A stretch of 64,000 bases of DNA from an uncultured Bacteroidales bacterium (GTDB lineage: Bacteria > Bacteroidota > Bacteroidia > Bacteroidales > Bacteroidaceae): NCBI GenBank assembly GCA_902796835.1, contig CADBQP010000052.1, forward strand, positions 1-64,000, given 5' to 3'. Of this stretch, positions 1 to 10,465 are shown piece after piece (position 1 is the stretch's first letter; every line of letters begins with the position of its first letter). The notes below the pieces were generated by a model. It was not told where the DNA came from and made no database searches. It saw only the letters and a program-made list of their open reading frames with translations. Position numbers and translations under genes: made by a program.

Positions 1-24
1 CCCAACTTTTCAGGGCAGCGGATG

Positions 25-53
25 CAAAAGTACAACTAATTTCCATACCGCAA
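25..53 (-). promoter_or_regulatory. Bacteroidetes-type promoter pointing out of the left edge
   Basis: Read on the minus strand there is a TTG (53-51), an 18-nt spacer and TACTTTTG (32-25), a good match to the TTG...TAnnTTTG vegetative promoter. It would drive a gene starting left of position 1. The rest of 1-224 is A/T-rich with no coding signal; I see no GC-rich terminator for prfA here. Confidence 0.55.
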
Positions 54-224
54 AATCTAAACGCAACTTTTTTTTGAAAAAAATGCAAATATTTTTTCTG
101 CCGCTACCTGTTTTGACGTCTCAGGATTGCAAAACGCTGACTTTGGAGGAGATTTTGTGCATTTCGCGCTGTTATTTGTGTACCTTGCTCGCTTATGCTT
201 TCGAGCGCGTGCGGATGGTATGTT

Positions 225-1328
225 TTAGAGTTCGGCTTCGCGCAGGCGTTCGGCGTTTTCGGCCACGATGAGATGGTCGATGCAATCCTGTATGTCGCCG
301 TCCATGAATGCGGGCAGGTTGTAGATGGTGTAGTTGATGCGATGGTCGGTGATGCGCCCCTGTGGATAGTTGTAGGTGCGGATTTTGGCAGATCGGTCTC
401 CTGTGGACACAAGCGTTTTGCGGCGGTTGTCGATGTCGTCTTTGTATTTTTGATGCTCGTTGTCGTAGATGAAGGTGCGCAAACGTGCCAGTGCGCGCTC
501 TTTGTTTTTGGGCTGGTCGCGCGTTTCGGTACATTCTATGAGTATTTCCTGCACCTCGCCGGTGTTGGGGTTTTTCCAATTATAGCGCAGCCTGACGCCC
601 GATTCCACCTTGTTGACATTCTGTCCTCCGGCACCGCTTGAGCGGAAGGTGTCCCACTTGATTTCGCCCTCGTTGATGACTACGTCGAAAGGCTCGGCCT
701 CGGGCAATACGGCGACTGTGGCAGCACTGGTGTGGACACGTCCCTGCGTTTCGGTGGCGGGCACGCGCTGCACACGATGCACGCCGCTCTCGTATTTAAG
801 AGTGCCATAGACGTCGGGGCCGTTGACCGACACGACGACTTCCTTGAATCCGCCTACGGCACCTTCGCTGGCGCTCGACACTTCGAAGCTCCAGCCTTTG
901 CTTTCGCAATACTTTGCATACATTCGGAAGAGGTCGCCGGCAAAGAGTGCTGCCTCGTCGCCTCCAGTGCCAGCACGTATTTCGAGGATGGCGTTTTTGG
1001 AGTCTTCGGGGTCCTTGGGCACGAGCATGATTTTGATTTCTTCCTCAAGCTGGGGTATACGCTGCTCGCAGGCTGCTATTTCCTCGCGCGCCATGTCTTT
1101 GAGTTCGGCATCGTCTTCGCTGAGCAAGATTTGTTTGCTGGTGTCGAGATTGCCGAGCAGCTGTTCGTATTCCTTTTTGGCGGCCATCAGGTCGGAAAGT
1201 TCCTTATATTCCTTGGTAAGGCGCACGTAGCGCTGCTGGTCGGCTATGACAGCGGGGTCGGTTATGAGCGTGGAGATTTCCTCGAAGCGGGCACTGAGCC
1301 CGTCGAGTTTTTCTAAAAGACTGTTCAT
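225..1328 (-). CDS. prfA: Peptide chain release factor 1 (RF1)
   Basis: Class I release factor that recognises UAA and UAG and triggers peptidyl-tRNA hydrolysis on the ribosome. The 367-aa protein has normal family length. It shows the GGQ catalytic motif (234-236, in SGAGGQNVNKVES) and the PAT tripeptide (190-192) that marks RF1 rather than RF2. The N-terminal ~100 residues are the helical domain. It starts 21 nt downstream of the LemA gene and is probably the last gene of a TPM-lemA-prfA transcript, an unusual setting for prfA. Confidence 0.97.
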   Translation of the reverse strand: MNSLLEKLDGLSARFEEISTLITDPAVIADQQRYVRLTKEYKELSDLMAAKKEYEQLLGNLDTSKQILLSEDDAELKDMAREEIAACEQRIPQLEEEIKIMLVPKDPEDSKNAILEIRAGTGGDEAALFAGDLFRMYAKYCESKGWSFEVSSASEGAVGGFKEVVVSVNGPDVYGTLKYESGVHRVQRVPATETQGRVHTSAATVAVLPEAEPFDVVINEGEIKWDTFRSSGAGGQNVNKVESGVRLRYNWKNPNTGEVQEILIECTETRDQPKNKERALARLRTFIYDNEHQKYKDDIDNRRKTLVSTGDRSAKIRTYNYPQGRITDHRINYTIYNLPAFMDGDIQDCIDHLIVAENAERLREAEL

Positions 1329-1349
1329 TCGCTGTGGTTTCTAATCGTT

Positions 1350-1949
1350 TCAGAACTCTACAGTGGGCGCATTCTGTGCCTCGGGAGCTGCTTCGAACTT
1401 GGCTTTCCTTCCGAAGCCAAACATTCCGGCCACTATGTTTCCGGGGAAGCGACGAGCCTCGAGATTATAGTCTTGCACGGCTGTGTTATAGCGCCGGCGA
1501 CTCTCATTAATGCGATTCTCGGTTCCTTCGAGTTGTGCCTGCAGTTCCAGAAAGTTTTGGTTGGCTTTGAGATCGGGATAGTTTTCCTGAATGGCCAGGA
1601 GGCGGCCCAGCGCCTGCGAGAGTTCGCCTTGTGCCTTTTGTATCTGCTCAAGCTTTTCTGGAGTCAGATCGGCGGCGTCGACGGTGAGTTGTGTGGCCTT
1701 TGCACGGGCCTCTACGAGTTGCGTCAGCGTTTCCTGCTCATGCTTGGCATAGCCCTTAACGGTGTTGACGAGATTGGGGATGAGGTCGGCACGGCGCTGA
1801 TATTGCGACTGCAGGTTACCCCAGGCGGTGCTCACCTGTTCGTCTTGCGAAACGAGGGTGTTGTACTTTGAGAGCCCGTAGCCCAGCACACCGAGCACTA
1901 CGAGACCAATGACGAGAAGCGTCAAGGCATTTTTTGAGAGCTTTTCCAT
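1350..1949 (-). CDS. LemA family protein
   Basis: A 199-aa LemA-family membrane protein. It has one N-terminal transmembrane helix (about 8-27) followed by an extracytoplasmic helical domain with the family sequence YQRRADLIPNLVNTVKGYAKHE at about 50-71. The C-terminus carries the typical RFPGNIVAGMFGF segment. The molecular role is not established. LemA genes usually sit beside TPM-domain genes, as here (TPM gene 53 nt upstream). Confidence 0.93.
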   Translation of the reverse strand: MEKLSKNALTLLVIGLVVLGVLGYGLSKYNTLVSQDEQVSTAWGNLQSQYQRRADLIPNLVNTVKGYAKHEQETLTQLVEARAKATQLTVDAADLTPEKLEQIQKAQGELSQALGRLLAIQENYPDLKANQNFLELQAQLEGTENRINESRRRYNTAVQDYNLEARRFPGNIVAGMFGFGRKAKFEAAPEAQNAPTVEF

Positions 1950-2002
1950 AATTATTGTAAGTTTATTTGTTTGATTTACTTTAGATTATACTTTTTTGTT
2001 CG

Positions 2003-2956
2003 TCAGAAGCTTCCACCTGCTCCGCCACCTCCAAACGAGCCTCCGCCGAAGCTTCCGCCGCTAAATCCGCCGCCGCCATAGCCACCGCCGTGTCCGCTGG
2101 TGAAGATGGGCGGAATGAAGATGCCGCCGCCCGAGGAGTGGAAGTTGTCGTTATCTTTTTCGGTGAAAGCTTCGGTGTGGCCACACGAGGTGCACTTGCA
2201 CTGCGCCACATAGACCCAGCCCAGCTTTGTCTTCAGGCGCTTGCGGCTGACGACCTTCAGTGTGTGTTTTCCACACTTGGGACAGGTGCGCAGGCTGCGA
2301 CTGGCCGATAGGATGACAAAGAAGAGCACCAAAATCATGAATGCCACGAAGAATCCCAGCGCAGCTCCGGCTCCCTCGTCGAAATCGTCGTCGGGGGCCA
2401 CGAGCGTTTCGTCGCCGCGCACCACTTGGTCGATGGCCTTGACGGTGGCCACGATGGCCGGGCCCCACTCGCCTTGTTTGAGCAGCGGCACCATGACGCG
2501 CGTTTCGATGCGCTTGCAATAGGCATCGGGCAGAGTGCCTTCAAGGCCGCTGCCGGTGAGTATGTAGTATTTGCGGTCTTCGGTGGCCAACACGATGACG
2601 AGGCCCGTGCTCTGCTTCTTGTTGCCAACTCCGTATTTTTCGAAAATGCGGCGTCCGAACTCATAGGCATCGCCGCCCTCCATGCGCTCCACCACTACGA
2701 CTACGCTCTGCACACCCTTGTCGCGTTCCAGGGCTGCCAACACCTGGTCGGCGCTGTCCACGTCGGCAGTGCCCATAATGCCGTCGGGGTTGCACACATA
2801 GCGGCGTGCATCCTGAAGGTGGACCATTGGCACTTCGTCGGGACTCCACGTGCGGGCCAGCACCACGGCCGGTAAGGCAACGAGCAGCCATGACACAAAC
2901 CACAGCCTGCGGGCCAGGGGCGAAGCATGGGGAATGCCGAAGATTGAAGCGAGCAT
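2003..2956 (-). CDS. TPM domain membrane protein with zinc ribbon and Gly-rich tail
   Basis: 317 aa. A signal or anchor helix (about 17-34) is followed by a TPM (TLP18.3/Psb32/MOLO-1) domain at about 55-180. Then come a transmembrane helix (about 197-216), a CPKC...CKCTSC zinc-ribbon-like segment, and a low-complexity Gly/Ser/Phe tail of the kind that ends many bacterial TPM proteins. TPM domains have reported acid phosphatase or membrane-protein repair roles in plants; the bacterial role is open. First gene of the TPM-lemA-prfA unit. Confidence 0.9.
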   Translation of the reverse strand: MLASIFGIPHASPLARRLWFVSWLLVALPAVVLARTWSPDEVPMVHLQDARRYVCNPDGIMGTADVDSADQVLAALERDKGVQSVVVVVERMEGGDAYEFGRRIFEKYGVGNKKQSTGLVIVLATEDRKYYILTGSGLEGTLPDAYCKRIETRVMVPLLKQGEWGPAIVATVKAIDQVVRGDETLVAPDDDFDEGAGAALGFFVAFMILVLFFVILSASRSLRTCPKCGKHTLKVVSRKRLKTKLGWVYVAQCKCTSCGHTEAFTEKDNDNFHSSGGGIFIPPIFTSGHGGGYGGGGFSGGSFGGGSFGGGGAGGSF

Positions 2957-2985
2957 ATGATGACAGAAATATGTGGTTAGAGTTC

Positions 2986-3069
2986 AAATTAGCGTGCCGC
3001 TTTTGAAAACCATCGGCGCGACAGATTGAACTGTCGGCCCGGCAGTTTCAACGCTCGGCCGGGTTGTTT
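2986..3069. repeat. 21-bp palindromic tandem repeat, locus A
   Basis: Three clear units (3007-3027, 3028-3048, 3049-3069) abut in 21-nt phase. The middle one has arms GAACTGTCGG and CGGCAGTTT around a C/G core. A degenerate fourth unit (2986-3006) lies in phase on the left. It sits between the divergent TPM (-) and nuclease (+) genes. Confidence 0.8.
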
Positions 3070-3212
3070 TTCATGCCGCGTGGCAAGCTGAGGCCGATTG
3101 CGGAGCAAGAAGGCACACTTTTTCAACCAACAAAGGTAGAAAGAATTGTCTGAAAAACGGCCGTCGCGATGAAAAAATCTTGCACGAAGTATAGAAAAAC
3201 CTTCGTTTTAGA

Positions 3213-3241
3213 TTGGAGGTCGGGAAAAAGCAGTATCTTTG
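3213..3241 (+). promoter_or_regulatory. Promoter of the endonuclease I gene
   Basis: TTG (3213-3215), an 18-nt spacer, then TATCTTTG (3234-3241) match the Bacteroidetes vegetative promoter. It lies 115 nt upstream of the chosen ATG, leaving a long A-rich leader. The site argues against coding sequence beginning at 3239. Confidence 0.75.
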
Positions 3242-3355
3242 CCTTGTTTTGACGGCCGGAACCGGCTGCGGCACGAAAGCAAGTTGCTCAGCATCGGGGA
3301 ACCTAACCAGCCACACAAGACACACCTTAAACTAAAATACAAACAAAAGAAACAC

Positions 3356-5074
3356 ATGCAGAAAAAACTACTCACTCTCTTTGTTTTGACGCTTGCACTC
3401 ACCTTGCAGGCACAAATTCCGAGCGGCTACTACAACGCGGCCAAGGGCAAGAAAGGGCAAAGCCTGAAAACGGCCCTTTGCGACGTGATTTATTCGCACA
3501 CCACCCTGACGTACAACTCGCTTTGGGAGGCCTATAAAACGACCGACTTGCGCCCCGACGGCAAGATTTGGGACATGTATTCGGACAACACGAACTACGA
3601 CCCCGACCGTGGGCACAGCGGCAACTACAGCGGCGAAGGCGATATGTTCAACCGCGAGCATTCAGTGCCCCAAAGCTGGTTTAAGGAGGCTTCGCCCATG
3701 AGAACCGACCTCTTCCACGTGATTCCCACCGATGGCTACATCAACGGGCGCCGCAGCAACAATCCCTACGGCGAGGTGTCGAACCCCACGTATACTTCGC
3801 ACAATGGTTTTTCGAAGCTTGGCCCCTGCTCCACCCCCGGCTACTCGGGCACCGTGTTTGAACCCAACGACGAATACAAGGGCGACTTTGCGCGCATCTA
3901 TTTCTACATGGTGACGTGCTACGAAAACCAGATTTCGGGCTGGAGCAGCCCCATGCTTGCCGGCAACAAATATCCTGGTCTCTCGAGCTGGGCCCTGACC
4001 ATGTTGCTGCGCTGGGCAAAGGAAGACCCCATCAGCCAAAAAGAGATAGACCGCAACAACAACGTCTACAAACTGCAGAAAAACCGCAACCCCTTCATCG
4101 ACTTTCCCAAGCTCGAAGAATATATCTGGGGCACGAAGCAGGATTCCATTTTCGACCCCAACAAATATAACGGACAGCAGGGCGACGACACCGACACGCC
4201 GCCTGCAGCGCCCACCTTCAGCATCGATGGCGGAAGCGTGGCTGCCGGCACACAAGTTGTCATCAGCTGCGCCACCGAGGGTGCCATGATCTACTATAAC
4301 ATCAACAACAGCGCCCAGCGCTTCGGCGAGAGTCCCGTCACCGTCACCATCAACTATAACTGCACCGTTAACGCCTATGCCTCGGCCAACGGCCTTGAGA
4401 GCCCCGTGGTGAGCAAGGTGTTCCTCGTCAGCGACGACGACAACCCCAACGATGACGACAACCCACAATCGGGCAGCACCATCTACGGCCCCGTCAGTTC
4501 GACCGACGACCTCGAAGTGGGCAAGCAATACGTGCTCACCTCCTATAAATATAATACCGCCATGGGCAATCAGAGCGGCAACGTGCGCAGCAGAGTCGAC
4601 GTGAGCATTATGGCCGACAGCACCATCGACATTGCAAAGAGCCAGGAGCCCATCAGCGTGCTCACCCTGGGCGGCAGCGAGGGAGCATGGACCTTCTACA
4701 TTGCCTCAGAGTCTAAATACCTGAGTCTGGGCAGCGACGCCAACGCGCTGGGCACCGACGCCGACGCCACCAAGAGCAACAGCCAGTGGGACATCAGCTT
4801 CAACGCCGACAATGTCGTGATTACCAACAAGGCATACGACGAACGCTTCATCTGCTACAACAGCAGTTCGCCTCGCTTTGCAACCTACAAGTCGAGCAGC
4901 CGTCAGAACCCCATTTGGCTCTACAAACAAGTGGAGCAGCCCGTAGGCATCGGCAAGGCTTCGCGCAGCGAGCAGCCGCGTCAGGGCATCTACGACCTGC
5001 AGGGCCGCCGCCTTGAGCGCATAGGCAAACCCGGCATCTACATTGTCAACGGACGCAAGGTGCTCGTCAGATAA
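3356..5074 (+). CDS. Secreted endonuclease I family nuclease with T9SS-type C-terminal tail
   Basis: 572 aa. A signal peptide (1-20, ending LQAQ) precedes an Endonuclease_1 domain (about 22-265) with NREHSVPQSWF; His102 is the likely catalytic base. A chitobiase/Fn3-like beta domain follows (about 280-365), then an Asp/Asn-rich linker and a beta domain of unknown type. The C-terminus (YDLQGRRLERIGKPGIYIVN...KVLVR) is a T9SS type A-like sorting tail, so export through the PorU/PorV machinery of this window is likely. The frame is open 39 codons upstream, but ATG 3356 was chosen because a signal peptide follows it directly and the promoter overlaps the upstream part. It probably acts as an extracellular nuclease for nucleotide scavenging. 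Confidence 0.9.
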   Translation: MQKKLLTLFVLTLALTLQAQIPSGYYNAAKGKKGQSLKTALCDVIYSHTTLTYNSLWEAYKTTDLRPDGKIWDMYSDNTNYDPDRGHSGNYSGEGDMFNREHSVPQSWFKEASPMRTDLFHVIPTDGYINGRRSNNPYGEVSNPTYTSHNGFSKLGPCSTPGYSGTVFEPNDEYKGDFARIYFYMVTCYENQISGWSSPMLAGNKYPGLSSWALTMLLRWAKEDPISQKEIDRNNNVYKLQKNRNPFIDFPKLEEYIWGTKQDSIFDPNKYNGQQGDDTDTPPAAPTFSIDGGSVAAGTQVVISCATEGAMIYYNINNSAQRFGESPVTVTINYNCTVNAYASANGLESPVVSKVFLVSDDDNPNDDDNPQSGSTIYGPVSSTDDLEVGKQYVLTSYKYNTAMGNQSGNVRSRVDVSIMADSTIDIAKSQEPISVLTLGGSEGAWTFYIASESKYLSLGSDANALGTDADATKSNSQWDISFNADNVVITNKAYDERFICYNSSSPRFATYKSSSRQNPIWLYKQVEQPVGIGKASRSEQPRQGIYDLQGRRLERIGKPGIYIVNGRKVLVR

Positions 5075-5100
5075 GCTCTACGCCGCCACACAAAAAGAAA

Positions 5101-5137
5101 GACTCCGAAGCTGTTCAATCCGCTTCGGAGTCTTTTT
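5101..5137. terminator. Bidirectional terminator between nuclease and folC
   Basis: An 11-bp perfect stem (GACTCCGAAGC / GCTTCGGAGTC, 10-nt loop) is followed by TTTTT on the plus strand and preceded by an A-rich run that gives a T tract on the minus strand. It serves the convergent nuclease (+) and folC (-). Confidence 0.9.
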
Positions 5138-5176
5138 GCATATATCCTTATGCCAGCGCCACAAACGCGGCATCCC

Positions 5177-6472
5177 CTACTCTTCGGCCATGGCAGCGCC
5201 AAGCCAGTCGGCCACCACAAATGTGCTGCCGCCCACAAAGACAAAGTCGCCTGCCCCTGCCTCTCGCAACACAGCCTTCCTCGCTTCGGCCACACTGTCG
5301 AAGCACGTGCCAGAGAGCCCAATGTCGGCAGCCCTCCTCTGCAGCTCACCGACAGGCATAGCACGCTTCACACTGGCCTGCACAAAGAAGTACGTGGCAC
5401 GCACGGGCAATTTGGCCAGCACCTTGTCGACATCCTTGTCGGCCGCCATGCCAAACACCACAAAGAGGCGTGTGTAGCGATTGAGCACAGAGTCGAGAGC
5501 CATTCCCAGCCACTGCCATCCGCCCTCGTTGTGGCCAGTGTCGCAAACCACGTCGGGGTCTTTGGAAAGGCGCTGCCAACGACCTTGCAGGCCCGTCAGT
5601 TCCGAGACGTGGGCAAAGCCATAGTGCACATCGCCCTCGGTGAATTTCAGGGGCAGGAAGTGGAGCGCCGTGAGCACGGTGCGCGTGTTTTCAAACTGAT
5701 AGATGCCCGACAGCTCGCCCTGGAATTGGGAGTATTCCACCGTGTTGTATTCCAAACCTTCCCCATCCGGGATCCGAGCGCCCCAGTTGAGCAACTTCAT
5801 GTCCTTTGCAAAATGAATGGGTGCTCCCTCCTCGGCTGCCTTGCGCACAAAAACGGCACGCACTTCGTCGTCGGCCTCGCCCACCACCACGGGCACGCCC
5901 GGCTTGATGATGCCGGCTTTCTCGGCAGCAATCTCGGGCAGCGTATTGCCCAAAAACTGGGTGTGGTCGCGGCTTATGTTGGTGATGATGCTCATGATGG
6001 GCGTCACAATGTTGGTGCAGTCGAGGCGGCCTCCGAGCCCCACTTCAACGATGGCCACATCTACCTCTTGCTCGGCAAAGTAGGCAAAGGCCAGTGCCGT
6101 AGTGAGTTCGAAAAACGAGGGATGGAGCGGTTCGAAAAAGCCGCGTTCTTCCTCCACAAAGCGCACCACGCGGTCAGGAGAAATCATCTGTCCGTTCACC
6201 CTGATGCGCTCGCGGAAGGTGAGCAGGTGGGGCGATGTATAGAGTCCCACCTTGTAGCCCGCATGCTGCAGAATGGCAGCCAGGGTGTGGCACACCGAAC
6301 CCTTTCCGTTGGTTCCGGCCACATGAATTACTTTGTATTTTTGATGAGGATGGCCATGATAGTCATCGAGTAGCAGGGAATTTTCCAGTCCCTCCTTATA
6401 GGCGCCGGCACCCACGTTCTGAAAAAGCGGGGCCGCTTTAAAAAGATAGTCAATAGCTTCGTCGTAGGTCAT
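5177..6472 (-). CDS. folC: Bifunctional dihydrofolate/folylpolyglutamate synthase
   Basis: Adds glutamate to dihydropteroate or folates with ATP (Mur ligase fold). 431 aa from the chosen start. The P-loop AGTNGKGS lies at 52-59 and the family motif GLGGRLDCTN at about 147-156. The C-terminal domain ends FVGGSTFVVADWL. The frame is open for 28 more codons upstream, but the family begins at MTYDEAIDYLF, so that Met (6472) is preferred. It lies downstream of dnaJ after a 137-nt gap with no clear terminator. Confidence 0.94.
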   Translation of the reverse strand: MTYDEAIDYLFKAAPLFQNVGAGAYKEGLENSLLLDDYHGHPHQKYKVIHVAGTNGKGSVCHTLAAILQHAGYKVGLYTSPHLLTFRERIRVNGQMISPDRVVRFVEEERGFFEPLHPSFFELTTALAFAYFAEQEVDVAIVEVGLGGRLDCTNIVTPIMSIITNISRDHTQFLGNTLPEIAAEKAGIIKPGVPVVVGEADDEVRAVFVRKAAEEGAPIHFAKDMKLLNWGARIPDGEGLEYNTVEYSQFQGELSGIYQFENTRTVLTALHFLPLKFTEGDVHYGFAHVSELTGLQGRWQRLSKDPDVVCDTGHNEGGWQWLGMALDSVLNRYTRLFVVFGMAADKDVDKVLAKLPVRATYFFVQASVKRAMPVGELQRRAADIGLSGTCFDSVAEARKAVLREAGAGDFVFVGGSTFVVADWLGAAMAEE

Positions 6473-6609
6473 TGGTTTGATGAAGTTCAGAAGAAGGGCA
6501 CGCTCCAGCTTCGCAAAACGCACCACAGATGGATTAATTCTGATAAAAAAGCCCACGAACTACGCAACGTAATTCGCAGGCAATGAGATGTTTTCAAAGA
6601 TTTGCTCAG

Positions 6610-7773
6610 CTATTTAGAGAAGTACCTGCGAAAACTTTCGAAGATGCTTTTCTTGTCTTTTTCGCTGCCTTTCACGCTGGGTGCCTCCTTCAATTGTTCG
6701 AACACTTTGCGCTCTTCGGCATTCAGACGTTGGGGGATGTAGACACTCACGTTTACAATGATGTCGCCAACTCCGCTTCCGTATCCAGGCACAGCTGGCA
6801 GTCCTTTTCCGCGCATGAGGAGTGCCGTTCCCGGCTGCGTACCTGGGTCGATTTTCAGGCGTGCCTTTCCGTCGAGGGTGGGCACTTCTACGGTATCGCC
6901 CAGCACAGCCTGGGGCACACTGAGCAGGAGGTTGTAGATGAGGTCCTGACCGTCGCGAACGAATGTGGGATGAGGCTCCTCTCTGACGTAGACTTCTATG
7001 TCGCCGGCTATGCCGTTGTGGCGCCCCGCGTTTCCCTTGCCGCGAATGCTGAAGCTCATGCCTTCGGCCACGCCTGCCGGCACTTTCACCTCAACGATTT
7101 CTTCGCCCTGAACCACACCTTCGCCATGGCAGTGCTTGCATTGGTTCTTGATAATCTTGCCTTCGCCATGGCAGTGCTGACACACTTCCTGGCTCTGCAT
7201 GAGTCCCATAAACGTGCGCTGCGTATAGGTGACGTAGCCCGTTCCATGACAGTCGGGACACGTTTCGGGCTGGGCGCCGCTGGCACATCCGCTGCCGTGG
7301 CAGTCGGGACACACCACATCTTTGCGCACCTTGTATTTTTTGGTGACGCCTTTCTGTATTTCCTCGAGTGTGAGCTTCACGCCCAGTCGCAGGTCGCTGC
7401 CGCGAAACTTTCGTTCCTGTTGCCGGCGCCGGCCGCCGAAGCCACCCATGCCGCCAAAGCCTCCCATTATGTCTTCGAAAATGCTGCCATAGCGACCAAA
7501 GATGTCGTTGAGGTCCATGCCGCCGGCTCCAAAACCTCCGTCGGCTCCCACTCCGGCCATACCGTATTGGTCGTAGCGGGCACGTTTCTGCTCGTCACTG
7601 AGAATTTCGTAAGCCTCGGCCGCCTCTTTGAATTTTTCTTCGGCAGCCTTGTCGCCAGGGTTGCGGTCGGGGTGATATTTGATGGCCACGCGCCGATAGG
7701 CTTTCTTAATTTCGTCGGCACTAGCTGTACGTTCTACTCCGAGTATGGCGTATAAATCTTTTTCGTCTGCCAT
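6610..7773 (-). CDS. dnaJ: Chaperone DnaJ
   Basis: 387-aa type I Hsp40. The J domain carries HPD at about 34-36. A Gly/Phe-rich linker follows ([16 protein letters not shown]), then four CxxCxGxG zinc-binding repeats ([32 protein letters not shown]) and the substrate-binding C-terminal domain. It stimulates DnaK ATPase in protein folding. It lies 23 nt downstream of grpE; dnaK is not in this window. Confidence 0.98.
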   Translation of the reverse strand: MADEKDLYAILGVERTASADEIKKAYRRVAIKYHPDRNPGDKAAEEKFKEAAEAYEILSDEQKRARYDQYGMAGVGADGGFGAGGMDLNDIFGRYGSIFEDIMGGFGGMGGFGGRRRQQERKFRGSDLRLGVKLTLEEIQKGVTKKYKVRKDVVCPDCHGSGCASGAQPETCPDCHGTGYVTYTQRTFMGLMQSQEVCQHCHGEGKIIKNQCKHCHGEGVVQGEEIVEVKVPAGVAEGMSFSIRGKGNAGRHNGIAGDIEVYVREEPHPTFVRDGQDLIYNLLLSVPQAVLGDTVEVPTLDGKARLKIDPGTQPGTALLMRGKGLPAVPGYGSGVGDIIVNVSVYIPQRLNAEERKVFEQLKEAPSVKGSEKDKKSIFESFRRYFSK

Positions 7774-7796
7774 TTTATTATATTATAAGGTGTATT

Positions 7797-8399
7797 CTAT
7801 TGTCCTACGGCCACTTTAGCATGGCGCAAGACTTTTTCGTGGAGCATGTAGCCCGTCTGCACACAATCGATGACTTTGCCCTTTTGCTTGGGGTCGTCGA
7901 CGGGCACCATGGCTATGGCTTCGTGAAAGTCTGTATTGAAGTCCTGGCCCGCAGCATCGATGGCTGTGAGCCCTTGTGTGGCGAGCGTTTTGAGGAGTTT
8001 GTCCACAATGAGGTCCACTCCCTCGCGCAGGGTTTCCACGTCTTCGCTCTTGGCCATGTTTGCCTGTGCGCGCTCAAGGTCGTCGAGCACGGGTAGCAAT
8101 GCGCCGAGCACTTTTTCGCCGCCGTTGAGAATGATTTCGGCTTTCTCCTTGAGTGTGCGCTTGCGGTAGTTGTCGAATTCGGCCACCTGGCGCAGGTATT
8201 TGTCTTTGAGTTGGGCCACTTCTTCGAGGGCCTCTTCGAGTTGCTGCTCGCAGGTCTTTGGAGCCTCCTCGGGTGCCTCCTCGGCGGCTGCATCGGGCTG
8301 CTGGTCCGCGGTCTCTGCGACCTCGGTCTGTTCTTCATCAATGTGTTCGTTGAGCGTTTGCTCAATGTCTTCTTCGTTCTTATGTTTGTTTTTTGACAT
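7797..8399 (-). CDS. grpE: Nucleotide exchange factor GrpE
   Basis: Exchange factor for DnaK. 200 aa from the Met at 8399 (MSKNKHKNEED); a 17-codon upstream extension in the same frame looks non-coding. An acidic, low-complexity N-terminus (about 6-55) precedes the coiled coil and the typical GrpE core with EFDNYRKRT. The C-terminal beta domain ends with GYMLHEKVLRHAKVAVG, the family signature. It forms a grpE-dnaJ pair. Confidence 0.97.
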   Translation of the reverse strand: MSKNKHKNEEDIEQTLNEHIDEEQTEVAETADQQPDAAAEEAPEEAPKTCEQQLEEALEEVAQLKDKYLRQVAEFDNYRKRTLKEKAEIILNGGEKVLGALLPVLDDLERAQANMAKSEDVETLREGVDLIVDKLLKTLATQGLTAIDAAGQDFNTDFHEAIAMVPVDDPKQKGKVIDCVQTGYMLHEKVLRHAKVAVGQ

Positions 8400-8471
8400 G
8401 GTCTGATGTGTTTTTGTTTTCGTCAGTGAATGTTGCAACTTTCGTGCCAATCTTGCCTTGAAAGCGGGCCG

Positions 8472-10115
<1,644 letters not shown>

Positions 10116-10317
10116 CTAAATTTCAGGGCGCGAAGTTAGTCATTTTTTTCGGCATGGGCGAATTTTCTGGCCACGGCTTTCAATTTGGCGGTGCCTGTCC
10201 CCGCGACGAGGAGAAAAAGCAGGTCACTAAATACCGGCCGAAGCCAGAAAGAAATCGCAGTTGGCACACATTTTGCATACATCACAGCCAGTGACAAAAG
10301 CATTGAGCCAGTACGAA

Positions 10318-10380
10318 AAACTGTCGGGCCGACCGTCGTAACTATCGCCGCGATAATTTAAAATAGCTACGAGATGTTTC
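10318..10380. repeat. 21-bp palindromic tandem repeat, locus B
   Basis: Three units in phase (10318-10338, 10339-10359, 10360-10380). The middle unit reads TAACTATCG-CCG-CGATAATTT, a nearly perfect dyad. It sits between the divergent ABC-F (-) and htpG (+) genes. The rest of 10095-10465 holds no gene and no strong TAnnTTTG promoter. Confidence 0.82.
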
Positions 10381-10465
10381 GCGCGAGGCCGGAGCTCGAA
10401 AAAGCCCTCGGGCCGTGCGCTCTTTGCCCCACCAGACGACAATAAAACTAAAAAAACAATAGACC

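Noticed and set aside
3239..3355. In-frame N-terminal extension of the endonuclease I gene
   Set aside because: It overlaps the TATCTTTG promoter box and lacks protein-like sequence; a clear signal peptide begins at 3356.
5150..6373. 407-codon open frame opposite folC
   Set aside because: It is the complementary-strand shadow of folC, an effect of G/C-rich codon bias.
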